Shown piece after piece: positions 41,327 to 48,674 of a stretch of 64,000 nt of DNA. The notes under the pieces are model-generated. The model did no database searches. It saw only the letters and a program-made list of their open reading frames with translations, and was not told where the DNA came from. The DNA lies in the NCBI RefSeq assembly GCF_018388445.1, contig NZ_CP074405.1, forward strand, positions 434,001 to 498,000, read 5' to 3'. This DNA is from Cellulomonas wangleii (GTDB lineage Bacteria; Actinomycetota; Actinomycetes; Actinomycetales; Cellulomonadaceae). The translations under genes and the position numbers were made by a program. Each line of letters opens with the position of its first letter. The first letter of the stretch is position 1.

Positions 41327-43252
41327 GTGACGCGCCACCCCCGCATGCTCGAGCCCGCCCGCTGGGGCTCCCTCGAGCTGCCCAACCGCACCTTCATGCC
41401 GCCCATGGGCACCCACACGGCGAACGCCGACGGCACGATCTCCGCCGCGGGCGTGGCGTACCTCGTCGCCCGGGCGCGCGGCGGCGTCGGCCTGCTCATC
41501 ACCGAGTCGATCCAGACGCAGGACGTCTACGACCTGCCCACCGGCTCGACCATCAGCCTCACCCACGACCGGCACGTCGCCCCGCTGCGCGACGCCGTCG
41601 CCGAGGTCCACCGCGCCGGCGGCCTCATCAGCGCCAACCTCACCCCGGGCCTCGGGCGGATCATGCCGGGCGGCCCCGGCGGCCTGCCCCCGTTCTCGGC
41701 GTCCGACTGCCCCACGCTCATGGACCCGAGCGTCCGCTGCCGCGCGCTGAGCACCGAGCAGGTCGAGGACATCCTCGACCGGTTCCGCGCCGCGACCCGC
41801 CGCGCCCTGGAGTGCGGCTTCGACGCCATCGACCTGCACGGGCACACCGGGTACCTCACCGACCAGTTCCTGTCGTCCGTGTGGAACACCCGCACCGACC
41901 GGTTCGGCGGGGACGTGCGGGGCCGCGCGACCTTCGCCACGGAGATGATCCGGATCGTGCGCGAGGAGGGCGGCGCCGACTTCCCGGTGTCCATGCGCAT
42001 CAGCGTCCGCCAGGGGTTCCCCGGAGGCCGCACCCCCGACGAGGCGCGCGAGCTCGCCGTGATCCTGCAGGACGCCGGGCTCGACGTGCTGCTCGTCGAC
42101 GCCGGCTCCTACGAGGCCATCGACTACTCGTTCCCGTCGTACTACATGGGCGACGGCGTGTACCTGCCGGACGCCGAGGTCGTGAAGCCCGTCCTGCGCA
42201 TCCCCGTCGCCGTCAACGGCAACCTCACGCCCGACCTTGCGGAGCAGACCCTCGCCGCCGGCACGGCGGACTTCGTCGGGTTCGGCCGCATGGTCATCGC
42301 CGACCCCGACCTGGTCCGCAAGGTCGCCGAGGGACGGGCCGAGCAGGTGCGCCCGTGCATCCGCTGCAACGAGCTGTGCATCGGCAACGTCGTGGCCGGC
42401 AAGGCGCTGGGGTGCTCGGTCAACCCGGAGGCCGCGCAGGAGGCGACGCGGGTGCTGCTGCCGACGCCGGTGGTCCGTGCGGTCACGGTCGTCGGGGGCG
42501 GCCCCGGCGGGCTGGAGGCCGCACGCGTCGCCGCCGAGCGCGGCCACAAGGTCGACCTCTACGAGCGCGGGCCGCGGCTCGGTGGCGTCCTCGAGCCCGC
42601 CGCCACGCCGGAGTTCAAGCGCGAGCTGCACCGCATGGTCGACTGGTGGGAGGGCGAGATGGCGCGCCTCGGTGTGACCGTCCACCTCGACCACGAGGTC
42701 ACCGCCGACGCCCCCGAGCTCACCGACGCCGACGCGGTCGTGGTCGCCACGGGCTCCACGCCCTGGGCGCCGCCCGTCCCCGGCGCCGACGGCCTGTCCG
42801 CGGTGCACGTGCTCGACTTCCACCGCGGCGCGCACGTCGGACCGCGCGTCGTCGTGTGCGGCGGCGGGCTGTCCGGGGCCGACGCCGCGCTCGAGCTCGC
42901 GCTCGACGGGCACGACGTGACGATCGTCGAGGCCGCCCCGCAGATCGCCGCCGACATGGTCGTGCACAACCGCGTCGCGCTGCTGCGCCGGCTGGCCGAG
43001 GTCGGGGCGCGCGTGCTCACCGGCCACCGCGTCACCGCGATCGGCGACGGCACGGTGGTGTGCGACGGGCCGGACGGCGTCGTCGAGCTGGCGGCGGACA
43101 CGGCGCTGCTGGCGTTCGGCGTCCGCCCCGACCGTGCGCTGCCCGACGCGCTCGCGGGCCGCCCGGCCACCCACGTCGTGGGGGACTGCGTGCAGCCGTC
43201 GAAGGTCGGCGACGCGATCCACGCGGGCTACGCCGCGGGCGCCGCGATCTGA
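41327..43252 (+). CDS. Old-yellow-enzyme/2,4-dienoyl-CoA-reductase-type FMN, 4Fe-4S, FAD oxidoreductase
   Basis: This encodes 641 residues from the GTG at 41327. Residues 1-340 are an OYE barrel (LELPNRTFMPPMGTH, FDAIDLHGHTGYLTDQFLSS, NTRTDRFGGDVRGRA, VAVNGNLTPDLAEQTL). A 4Fe-4S site follows with spacing C-x2-C-x3-C-x11-C in RPCIRCNELCIGNVVAGKAL. Then come two dinucleotide folds: VVGGGPGGLEAARVAAERG for FAD and VVVCGGGLSGADAALELALDG for NAD(P)H. This matches FadH, enoate reductase and bile-acid baiCD-type enzymes, which reduce activated C=C bonds. The exact substrate is open. It is regulated by the divergent TetR. Confidence 0.92.
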   Translation: MTRHPRMLEPARWGSLELPNRTFMPPMGTHTANADGTISAAGVAYLVARARGGVGLLITESIQTQDVYDLPTGSTISLTHDRHVAPLRDAVAEVHRAGGLISANLTPGLGRIMPGGPGGLPPFSASDCPTLMDPSVRCRALSTEQVEDILDRFRAATRRALECGFDAIDLHGHTGYLTDQFLSSVWNTRTDRFGGDVRGRATFATEMIRIVREEGGADFPVSMRISVRQGFPGGRTPDEARELAVILQDAGLDVLLVDAGSYEAIDYSFPSYYMGDGVYLPDAEVVKPVLRIPVAVNGNLTPDLAEQTLAAGTADFVGFGRMVIADPDLVRKVAEGRAEQVRPCIRCNELCIGNVVAGKALGCSVNPEAAQEATRVLLPTPVVRAVTVVGGGPGGLEAARVAAERGHKVDLYERGPRLGGVLEPAATPEFKRELHRMVDWWEGEMARLGVTVHLDHEVTADAPELTDADAVVVATGSTPWAPPVPGADGLSAVHVLDFHRGAHVGPRVVVCGGGLSGADAALELALDGHDVTIVEAAPQIAADMVVHNRVALLRRLAEVGARVLTGHRVTAIGDGTVVCDGPDGVVELAADTALLAFGVRPDRALPDALAGRPATHVVGDCVQPSKVGDAIHAGYAAGAAI

Positions 43253-43278
43253 CGCACCCGTCCGGCCCGTCCGGCCGG

Positions 43279-43323
43279 TGCGTGAAGGGTTGGTGCCGGA
43301 TCCCGGCACCAACCCTTCACGCA
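43279..43323. repeat. Palindrome, copy B of GTGAAGGGTTG family
   Basis: The arms are 21 bp long (TGCGTGAAGGGTTGGTGCCGG and complement), with a 3-nt ATC loop, 26 bp after the oxidoreductase stop. Compared with 33109-33148, T becomes G at arm position 13 of the shared core and A becomes G near the tip. In both cases the opposite arm changes too, so pairing is kept. Confidence 0.85.
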
Positions 43324-43389
43324 TGCCCGTGCGCCGTCGGCGCGGGCGTCCGGGTGCGAGCCGCGCGTGCCGGTGCGAACGTGGAGAGC

Positions 43390-43548
43390 ATGAGCGAAGA
43401 GACCACGGGCTACGACCCGAACCAGGACCCCGACGCCGAACCCGCCAACCTCAACCCCCGCACCGGGGCTGCCGCGCAGGGCGACCCCGACCAGGACGCC
43501 GACACCGACGCGGAGCCGGCCAACCTCAACCCGCGGGACGACACATGA
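43390..43548 (+). CDS. Small acidic protein with a duplicated DAEPANLNPR motif
   Basis: This encodes 52 residues from the ATG at 43390. The sequence contains DPDAEPANLNPRTG and, 19 residues later, DTDAEPANLNPRDD, so the same 10-residue core occurs twice, separated by an acidic Gly/Asp spacer. There is no signal peptide, cysteine or membrane helix, and it is probably intrinsically disordered. Its stop overlaps the start of the next 43-residue gene in ATGA. I do not recognise the family. The repeated core makes it worth testing as a substrate of the enzymes encoded just downstream, but a simple small scaffold protein is equally possible. Confidence 0.7.
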   Translation: MSEETTGYDPNQDPDAEPANLNPRTGAAAQGDPDQDADTDAEPANLNPRDDT

Positions 43549-43676
43549 GCGAGGGCCTGCCGGACAGCTTCGACGGGAAGCAGCCCGACCTGCCGTCCCT
43601 CGGCGTCGACCCCGACCCGATCCCCGACGACCACGAGGGCAACGCCCCGGACGGCGAGGGCGCGGGCCCGTCCTGA
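43545..43676 (+). CDS. Small acidic protein, 43 residues
   Basis: The peptide reads EGLPDSFDGKQPDLPSLGVD, then PDPIPDDHEGNAPDGEG. It is very rich in Asp, Pro and Gly and is probably disordered. Translation is coupled to the preceding 52-residue gene by an ATGA overlap, which is the main support that both are real. Function unknown. The next gene begins 170 bp further on with its own strong ribosome site. Confidence 0.6.
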   Translation: MSEGLPDSFDGKQPDLPSLGVDPDPIPDDHEGNAPDGEGAGPS

Positions 43677-43846
43677 CGTGCACCGCTGCGGGCCCCGGGC
43701 GCGACGCCCCGGCGCGCCGGCGGGTGCGCGGTGCACGCGACCGGGTGGGCGTGACCCGTGGCACGTGCCCCCCGGTGGCGGGGTCCGGGGGGTCGGGCCA
43801 CGATGAGCGGGCGCCGAGCGGGGCGCCTACCTGCAGGAGGAGCTCG

Positions 43847-44917
43847 ATGACCACCCAGCTGCCGTCCCCGGCGCCCGTCACGACCGGGGAGCAGTCCCCG
43901 ATGCCGGTCCCCACCCCCCGCGGCCCGCTGAGCGACACGCTGCTCCGCGTCCTCACGTGGACCGCCGACCCCGGGTCCCTGCACGCGTCCGTCGCGGACG
44001 TCGTCGCGGCCCCGTCCGGCTCCTGGCTCGAGCACGACGACGTGCAGCTCGCCCTGACGTGCATGTACGAGCTGCACTACCGCGGGCTCGCCGGCGTCGA
44101 CGACGACTGGGAGTGGCAGCCCGACGTGCTGGGCGCCCGTGCCGCCCTGGAGCAGCTGGTCGAGGCCGAGCTGCGCGAGCGCGTCGCCGTCCCGGACCTG
44201 CCGGAGGGCTCGTCCGCGCAGCAGGTCGCCGCCGCCCTGTTCGCCCTGACGTCCGCCGACGGCGGCCCGAGCATGTCCCGCTGGATCGCGCGCCGCGCGG
44301 ACCGCTCCCAGCTCGAGGAGCTGCTGGTCCACCGGTCCGTCTACCAGCTGAAGGAGGCGGACCCGCACACGTGGTCCGTGCCGCGCCTGGGCGGTGCGCC
44401 CAAGGTCGCGCTGATGGAGATCCAGTCCGACGAGTACGGCGCGGGCGACCCCGAGCGGCAGCACGCGGCGCTGTTCGCCACCGCGATGCGCGGCCTGGGT
44501 CTCGACGACACGTACGGGCGTTACGTCGACCACGTCCCGGCGATCACCCTCGCGCACCCCAACGCGATGTCGATGTTCGGCCTGCACCGCCGTCTGCGCG
44601 GCGCGATCGTCGGGCACCTGGCCGCGTTCGAGATGACGTCGTCCGTCCCCAACCGCCTGTACGGCAACGGCATGCGCCGCCTCGGCCTGGGGCCCGACGT
44701 CACCGAGTACTTCGACGAGCACGTCGAGGCCGACGCGGTGCACGAACAGATCGCCGGCCGGGACCTCGCGGGCCGGCTCGTCGAGCAGGACCCGGCGCTC
44801 GCGGCCGACGTGATGTGGGGCGCCGCCGCGTGCCTGGCGCTCGACGGGTGGTGGGCGCAGCACGTGCTGGACCGCTGGGAGGCCGGTGAGACGTCGCTGC
44901 GGGAGCCGCTGCGATGA
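43847..44917 (+). CDS. Haem-oxygenase-like iron-containing redox enzyme
   Basis: This encodes 356 residues from the ATG at 43847, which follows AGGAGG. The protein is a helical bundle of the haem-oxygenase-like diiron (HDO) type. Candidate metal ligands are in KVALMEIQSDEYGAGDPERQ and RQHAALFATAMRGL, in RRLRGAIVGHLAAFEM, and in YFDEHVEADAVHEQIAGRDL. HDO enzymes carry out varied oxidations on small molecules or amino-acid-derived substrates (for example UndA- and SznF-like chemistry). No substrate can be assigned. It is the first gene of a run of three translationally coupled genes with a glycosyltransferase and a CDGSH iron-sulfur protein. Confidence 0.85.
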   Translation: MTTQLPSPAPVTTGEQSPMPVPTPRGPLSDTLLRVLTWTADPGSLHASVADVVAAPSGSWLEHDDVQLALTCMYELHYRGLAGVDDDWEWQPDVLGARAALEQLVEAELRERVAVPDLPEGSSAQQVAAALFALTSADGGPSMSRWIARRADRSQLEELLVHRSVYQLKEADPHTWSVPRLGGAPKVALMEIQSDEYGAGDPERQHAALFATAMRGLGLDDTYGRYVDHVPAITLAHPNAMSMFGLHRRLRGAIVGHLAAFEMTSSVPNRLYGNGMRRLGLGPDVTEYFDEHVEADAVHEQIAGRDLAGRLVEQDPALAADVMWGAAACLALDGWWAQHVLDRWEAGETSLREPLR

Positions 44918-45900
44918 GCGTGCGGCACCGCGACGCGGTGTACGTGCTGCCGCTGCGCAGCGAGACGCCGCTGGACGTCGAGGCGCTGTCCTACCTGGTG
45001 GGCCTGGTGCGGGAGGTTCCCGTCGTGCTCGTCGACGGCTCGCCGCCGCACGTGCGCGAGCGCAACGCCCACGCGCTGCCGCGGGACGTCGTCCACGTCG
45101 AGGCGCCGCACCCGGTGCCGGGGCGCAACGGCAAGGCCCAGGGGGTGCGACGAGGGCTGGAGGTCTCCGACGCGCCGTACGTCGTCGTCGCCGACGACGA
45201 CGTCCGCTGGGAGCCCGCCGAGATGGCCCGCGCGCTGCGGATGCTCGACGACGTGGACCTGGTCCGTCCGCAGAACGCGTTCCACCCGCTGCCGTGGCAC
45301 GCGCGGTGGGACACCGGGCGTGCGCTGGTGAACCGGGCGGTCGGCGGGGACTGGCCCGGCACGCTGGTGGTGCGGCGCGACGCGCTGCCGCCGCACGGCT
45401 ACGCGGACCACGTGCTGTTCGAGAACCTCGAGCTGGTGCGCACCGTCCAGGCGCGCGGCGGCCGCACCCGGGTCGCGCGGGACCTCGTGGTCCGGCGGAT
45501 CCCGCCGGCGCCCGGCCGGTTCGTCGACCAGCGGCTGCGCCAGGCGTACGACAGCCACGCCCAGCCCGTGCGCCTGGTGGCCGAGCTGGCGGTGCTGCCG
45601 CTGCTGGCCGCGTCCGCGCGCCGGTACGGGCCGGTGCGGGCGGTGGCCGCCGCCGTGGTCCTCACGGCGGGTGTGGCCGAGGCCGGGCGCCGGCGTGACC
45701 GCGGGACGCGCTTCTACCCGGCGACGTCGGCCGCGTGGGCGCCGCTGTGGCTCGCCGAGCGGGCCGTCCTGTCGTGGGTCGCGCTCGGCTACCGGTTCAC
45801 CGGCGGCGTCCCCTACGGGGGCACCCGGATCCGCACGGCGGCGCAGTCCACCCGCCGGCTGCGGCGCGAGGCCGTCGCCGCGGCCCGGGCGGCGGCGTGA
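44914..45900 (+). CDS. GT2-type glycosyltransferase, membrane-associated
   Basis: This encodes 328 residues and begins in the ATGA overlap with the diiron-enzyme gene. The N-terminal Rossmann-like domain contains VPVVLVDGSPPHVRERNAHA, PGRNGKAQGVRRGLEVSDAP and the metal-binding VVVADDDVRWEP. FENLELVRTVQARGGR looks like the acceptor-side ED motif. The C-terminal ~130 residues have hydrophobic segments (LVAELAVLPLLAA, AVAAAVVLTAGVAEA, LAERAVLSWVALGYRF), so it probably sits on the membrane. It would transfer a sugar from a nucleotide-sugar donor; the acceptor is unknown. Coupling on both sides ties it to the redox proteins. Confidence 0.85.
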   Translation: MSVRHRDAVYVLPLRSETPLDVEALSYLVGLVREVPVVLVDGSPPHVRERNAHALPRDVVHVEAPHPVPGRNGKAQGVRRGLEVSDAPYVVVADDDVRWEPAEMARALRMLDDVDLVRPQNAFHPLPWHARWDTGRALVNRAVGGDWPGTLVVRRDALPPHGYADHVLFENLELVRTVQARGGRTRVARDLVVRRIPPAPGRFVDQRLRQAYDSHAQPVRLVAELAVLPLLAASARRYGPVRAVAAAVVLTAGVAEAGRRRDRGTRFYPATSAAWAPLWLAERAVLSWVALGYRFTGGVPYGGTRIRTAAQSTRRLRREAVAAARAAA

Positions 45901-46109
45901 GCGCCGACGAGTCCCGCCGGCCGGTGCGGATCACCCCCTGCCCGGACGGCCCGCTGCTGGTCCGCGGCCCGATCGAGATCGTCGACGCGGACGGCCGGAC
46001 GGTCGTGCCGTCCCGTCGCACCGTCGCGCTGTGCCGCTGCGGCGGGACCGGCACCCCGCCCTGGTGCGACGGCACGCACAAGGCCAACGGGTTCCGCACG
46101 GGGGAGTGA
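45897..46109 (+). CDS. CDGSH iron-sulfur domain protein
   Basis: This encodes 70 residues, starting in a GTGA overlap with the glycosyltransferase stop. The CDGSH-type motif is CRCGGTGTPPWCDGTHKANGF: three Cys and one His bind a 2Fe-2S cluster. Such small proteins serve as electron or cluster carriers. In this operon it is the natural electron donor for the haem-oxygenase-like enzyme (inference). The larger ORF from 45735 overlaps the glycosyltransferase and is not used. Confidence 0.9.
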   Translation: MSADESRRPVRITPCPDGPLLVRGPIEIVDADGRTVVPSRRTVALCRCGGTGTPPWCDGTHKANGFRTGE

Positions 46110-46120
46110 GGGCCGACTGC

Positions 46121-47140
46121 CTACCGGCGTCGCAGCCGTGCGTCCAGCAGCGACGGCGGGTCGTCCATCTTCTCGCCGGGCGCCAGGTCCACACCGGGCG
46201 GGACGATCGCGTCGACGGCGTCCAGGACGTCCTCGGTCAGCACCGTCCCGGCCGCGGCGAGCTGGGAGTGCAGGTGCTCCAGCGTGCGCGGTCCGATCAG
46301 TGCGCTCGTGACGCCGGGGTGCGCGGTGACGAACCCGAGGGCGAGCTGGACCAGCGTGAGCCCCGCCTCGTCCGCGACGGCCGCCAGCCGCTCGACGGCG
46401 TCCAGACGCGCGCGGTTGACCGGCAGCTCGAGGTCGAACCGCTCGGGCATGAAGCCGGTGCGGTTCGTCGTGACCGGACGGCCCGCCCGCACGGCGCCGG
46501 ACAGCCACCCGGACGCGAGCGGGCTCCACACCAGCACACCGAGCCCGTACTCCTGGGCGACGGGCAGGACGTGGGCCTCGGCGCCGCGCTGCAGCACGGA
46601 GTAGCTGGGCTGCTCGGTGACGTACCGCGAGAGCCCGTGCTCGCGGGCCGCCCACTGCGCCTGCACGACGCGGTAGGCGGGGAAGGTCGACGACCCGAAG
46701 TAGCGGATCTTGCCCGCGCGCTGCAGGTCGGTCAGGGCGGAGAGCGTCTCGTCGTCCGACGTCTCGGGGTCCCACCGGTGCACCTGGTAGAGGTCGACGT
46801 GGTCCACGCCGAGCCGTCGCAGGCTGTCGTCGAGCGCACGGGTGAGCCAGCGGCGCGAGGCCCCGCGGTGGTTGGGCTCCTCGGTCATCGGGAGCATGGC
46901 CTTGGTGGCCAGGACGACGTCGTCACGACGACCGGCGATCGCGCGTCCGACCATCTCCTCGGACTGCCCGCGGCTGTAGTGGTCGGCGGTGTCGATGACG
47001 TTGACGCCGGCATCGAGCGCCGTCCGGACGATGACGTCGACGTCGGCCTGACCGGTGCGGCCGACGGCGCCGAAGTTCATGGCGCCGAGCGCCAGGGTGC
47101 TGACCTGGACGCCGGTGCGTCCGAGAGTGCGGTAGCGCAT
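46121..47140 (-). CDS. Aldo/keto reductase
   Basis: This encodes 339 residues from the ATG at 47140, preceded by CCAGGAGA. It is a complete (beta/alpha)8 AKR: MRYRTLGRTGVQVSTLALG, then NVIDTADHYSRGQSEEMVG with catalytic Asp and Tyr, VVLATKAM with Lys, and DLYQVHRWDPET with His. The NADPH-binding loop is around SALIGPRTLEHL. It reduces aldehydes or ketones with NADPH; the substrate is unknown. The 452-residue frame upstream is rejected. It is divergent from a TetR gene with two operator-like dyads between, so it is likely under that repressor. Confidence 0.93.
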   Translation of the reverse strand: MRYRTLGRTGVQVSTLALGAMNFGAVGRTGQADVDVIVRTALDAGVNVIDTADHYSRGQSEEMVGRAIAGRRDDVVLATKAMLPMTEEPNHRGASRRWLTRALDDSLRRLGVDHVDLYQVHRWDPETSDDETLSALTDLQRAGKIRYFGSSTFPAYRVVQAQWAAREHGLSRYVTEQPSYSVLQRGAEAHVLPVAQEYGLGVLVWSPLASGWLSGAVRAGRPVTTNRTGFMPERFDLELPVNRARLDAVERLAAVADEAGLTLVQLALGFVTAHPGVTSALIGPRTLEHLHSQLAAAGTVLTEDVLDAVDAIVPPGVDLAPGEKMDDPPSLLDARLRRR

Positions 47141-47243
47141 GGGGCTCTCCTGGTGGGGTGGGCCGGGGTGCAGTGCACCGCGGGCGGGCGCTGTCCCCGC
47201 CGCGCGCTGGTGCCGTGGCGGGCGGGGTGCGAGGCTGACGAAG

Positions 47244-47281
47244 CGGAGCGTCGCTCCGCCAACATACGGAACGCTGCTCCG
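47244..47281. promoter_or_regulatory. Two operator-like dyads between AKR and TetR genes
   Basis: CGGAGCG-T-CGCTCCG (47244-47258) is perfect. CGGAACGCTGCTCCG (47267-47281) is an imperfect second copy, 23 bp apart centre to centre. They sit in the 163-bp divergent promoter region. Confidence 0.7.
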
Positions 47282-47303
47282 ATTCCGCAAGGGAGGCGCC
47301 CGC

Positions 47304-47912
47304 GTGACCTCGTCCCGCCCTGTCCCGACCGAGCCGTCGAGCGCGCCCCGCCCCCGGCGCGTCGACGCCCGCCGCAACGAGCGGGCCCTGCTCGACGCCG
47401 CCGCGGCGGTCTTCGTGGCCTCCGGCGTCGACGCACCGGTGCGCGCGATCGCCGAGGCGGCGGGCGTCGGCATGGGCACGGTCTACCGGCACTTCCCGAC
47501 CCGCGCCGACCTCGTCGTCGCCGTCTACCGCCACCAGGTCGAGGCGTGCGCGCAGGCCGCCCCGGCGCTGCTACGGGAGCGCCCGACGCCGTACGCGGCG
47601 CTGCTCGCCTGGGCCGACCTCTTCGTCGACTTCCTCGTCACGAAGCACGGGCTGGCCGCCGCGATGCGCGACGACCGGCCGGGGTTCGAGGCCATGCACG
47701 CGTTCTTCCTCGAGCGGCTCGTCCCCGCGTGCGACGCGCTGCTAGACGCCGCGCGGGCGGCCGGCCAGGTGCGCGGCGACGTGCCCGCGGCCGGTCTGCT
47801 GCGCGGCATCGGCAACCTGTGCGCGTCCGGCGGCGCCGACCCCGCCTACGACGCCCGCGCGATGGTGCGCCTGCTGCTGGCGGGGCTGACGGTGCCGGAC
47901 CCCGCGGCGTGA
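47304..47912 (+). CDS. TetR-family repressor
   Basis: This encodes 202 residues from the GTG at 47304, which follows AAGGGAGG. The HTH is RRNERALLDAAAAVFVASGV followed by VRAIAEAAGVGMGTVYRHFPTR. The C-terminal domain (LLAWADLFVDFLVTKHGLAA, LRGIGNLCASGGADP) is of the TetR_C type common in AKR-linked regulators. It is divergent from the aldo/keto reductase and separated from it by two related dyads, so it is likely that gene's repressor and self-regulated. Confidence 0.92.
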   Translation: MTSSRPVPTEPSSAPRPRRVDARRNERALLDAAAAVFVASGVDAPVRAIAEAAGVGMGTVYRHFPTRADLVVAVYRHQVEACAQAAPALLRERPTPYAALLAWADLFVDFLVTKHGLAAAMRDDRPGFEAMHAFFLERLVPACDALLDAARAAGQVRGDVPAAGLLRGIGNLCASGGADPAYDARAMVRLLLAGLTVPDPAA

Positions 47913-47968
47913 CGCGGTGCCGGCGTGACGCGGTGCCGACCTGACCGGGGGCGCCGGCCGCGTGCGGC

Positions 47969-48538
47969 TCAGTCCCGCGGGAGCACCGCCAGCACCCGCT
48001 GGACGTGGTCGCGGAACTCCTGCATGAACTCCCGCAGGAAGGTCGCGGTGTCCTCGTCCGTCACCTCGCCGGAGTCCGTGTAGACGTCGGGGTCGAACTG
48101 GATGTACGCCTCGGGCGACGTCATCTGGCGGGCGTTGCAGTAGCTGAGGACGCCCCGCAGGCTCTGCTGCGCCAGCGCGGTGCCGATCATGCCGGGGGAC
48201 GCGCCGATGACGGCCGCGGGCATGTGGTCGAACGAGTTCTGGCCGTGCGGGCGCGACGCCCAGTCGATCGCGTTCTTCAACGCACCCGGGATCGACCGGT
48301 TGTACTCGGGCGTGACGAACAGGACCGCGTCCGACGCGGCGAGCGTGTCCTTCAGGGCGCGCGCCTCGGGCGGGTAGTCGTCGTCGAGGTCGGGGGTGTA
48401 GAGGCGCAGGGTGCCGATCGGGATCTCGGTGAGCTCCAGGTCGTCGGGGGCCAGCCGGACCAGCGCCCTGCTGAGCGTCCGGTTGACCGACGTCGACGAC
48501 AGGCTGCCGACGAAGTACGCGACCTTGTACGTGCTCAT
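47969..48538 (-). CDS. NADPH-dependent FMN reductase
   Basis: This encodes 189 residues from the ATG at 48538. It is a flavodoxin-like fold: phosphate loop VGSLSSTSVNRTLSRAL, LFVTPEYNRSIPGALKNAID around the isoalloxazine, and SPGMIGTALAQQSLRGVLSY. These are the marks of the NADPH-dependent FMN reductase/quinone reductase family. It would reduce FMN, quinones or azo compounds with NAD(P)H in the cytosol. It is convergent with the TetR gene; no operon is seen. Confidence 0.92.
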   Translation of the reverse strand: MSTYKVAYFVGSLSSTSVNRTLSRALVRLAPDDLELTEIPIGTLRLYTPDLDDDYPPEARALKDTLAASDAVLFVTPEYNRSIPGALKNAIDWASRPHGQNSFDHMPAAVIGASPGMIGTALAQQSLRGVLSYCNARQMTSPEAYIQFDPDVYTDSGEVTDEDTATFLREFMQEFRDHVQRVLAVLPRD

Positions 48539-48674
48539 GCTCGACCTCGCCGTCGAAGGGTCCCGGGTGGGCCCGTCCACCCTCTCAGCGGTGCTCCGGT
48601 GCCCGCCACCGCAGGGGGCGCGCGGCTCGCGTCAGCGCGCTGTCGCGTCGTCGGGCCGCGGGTAGTGTCGGTTC

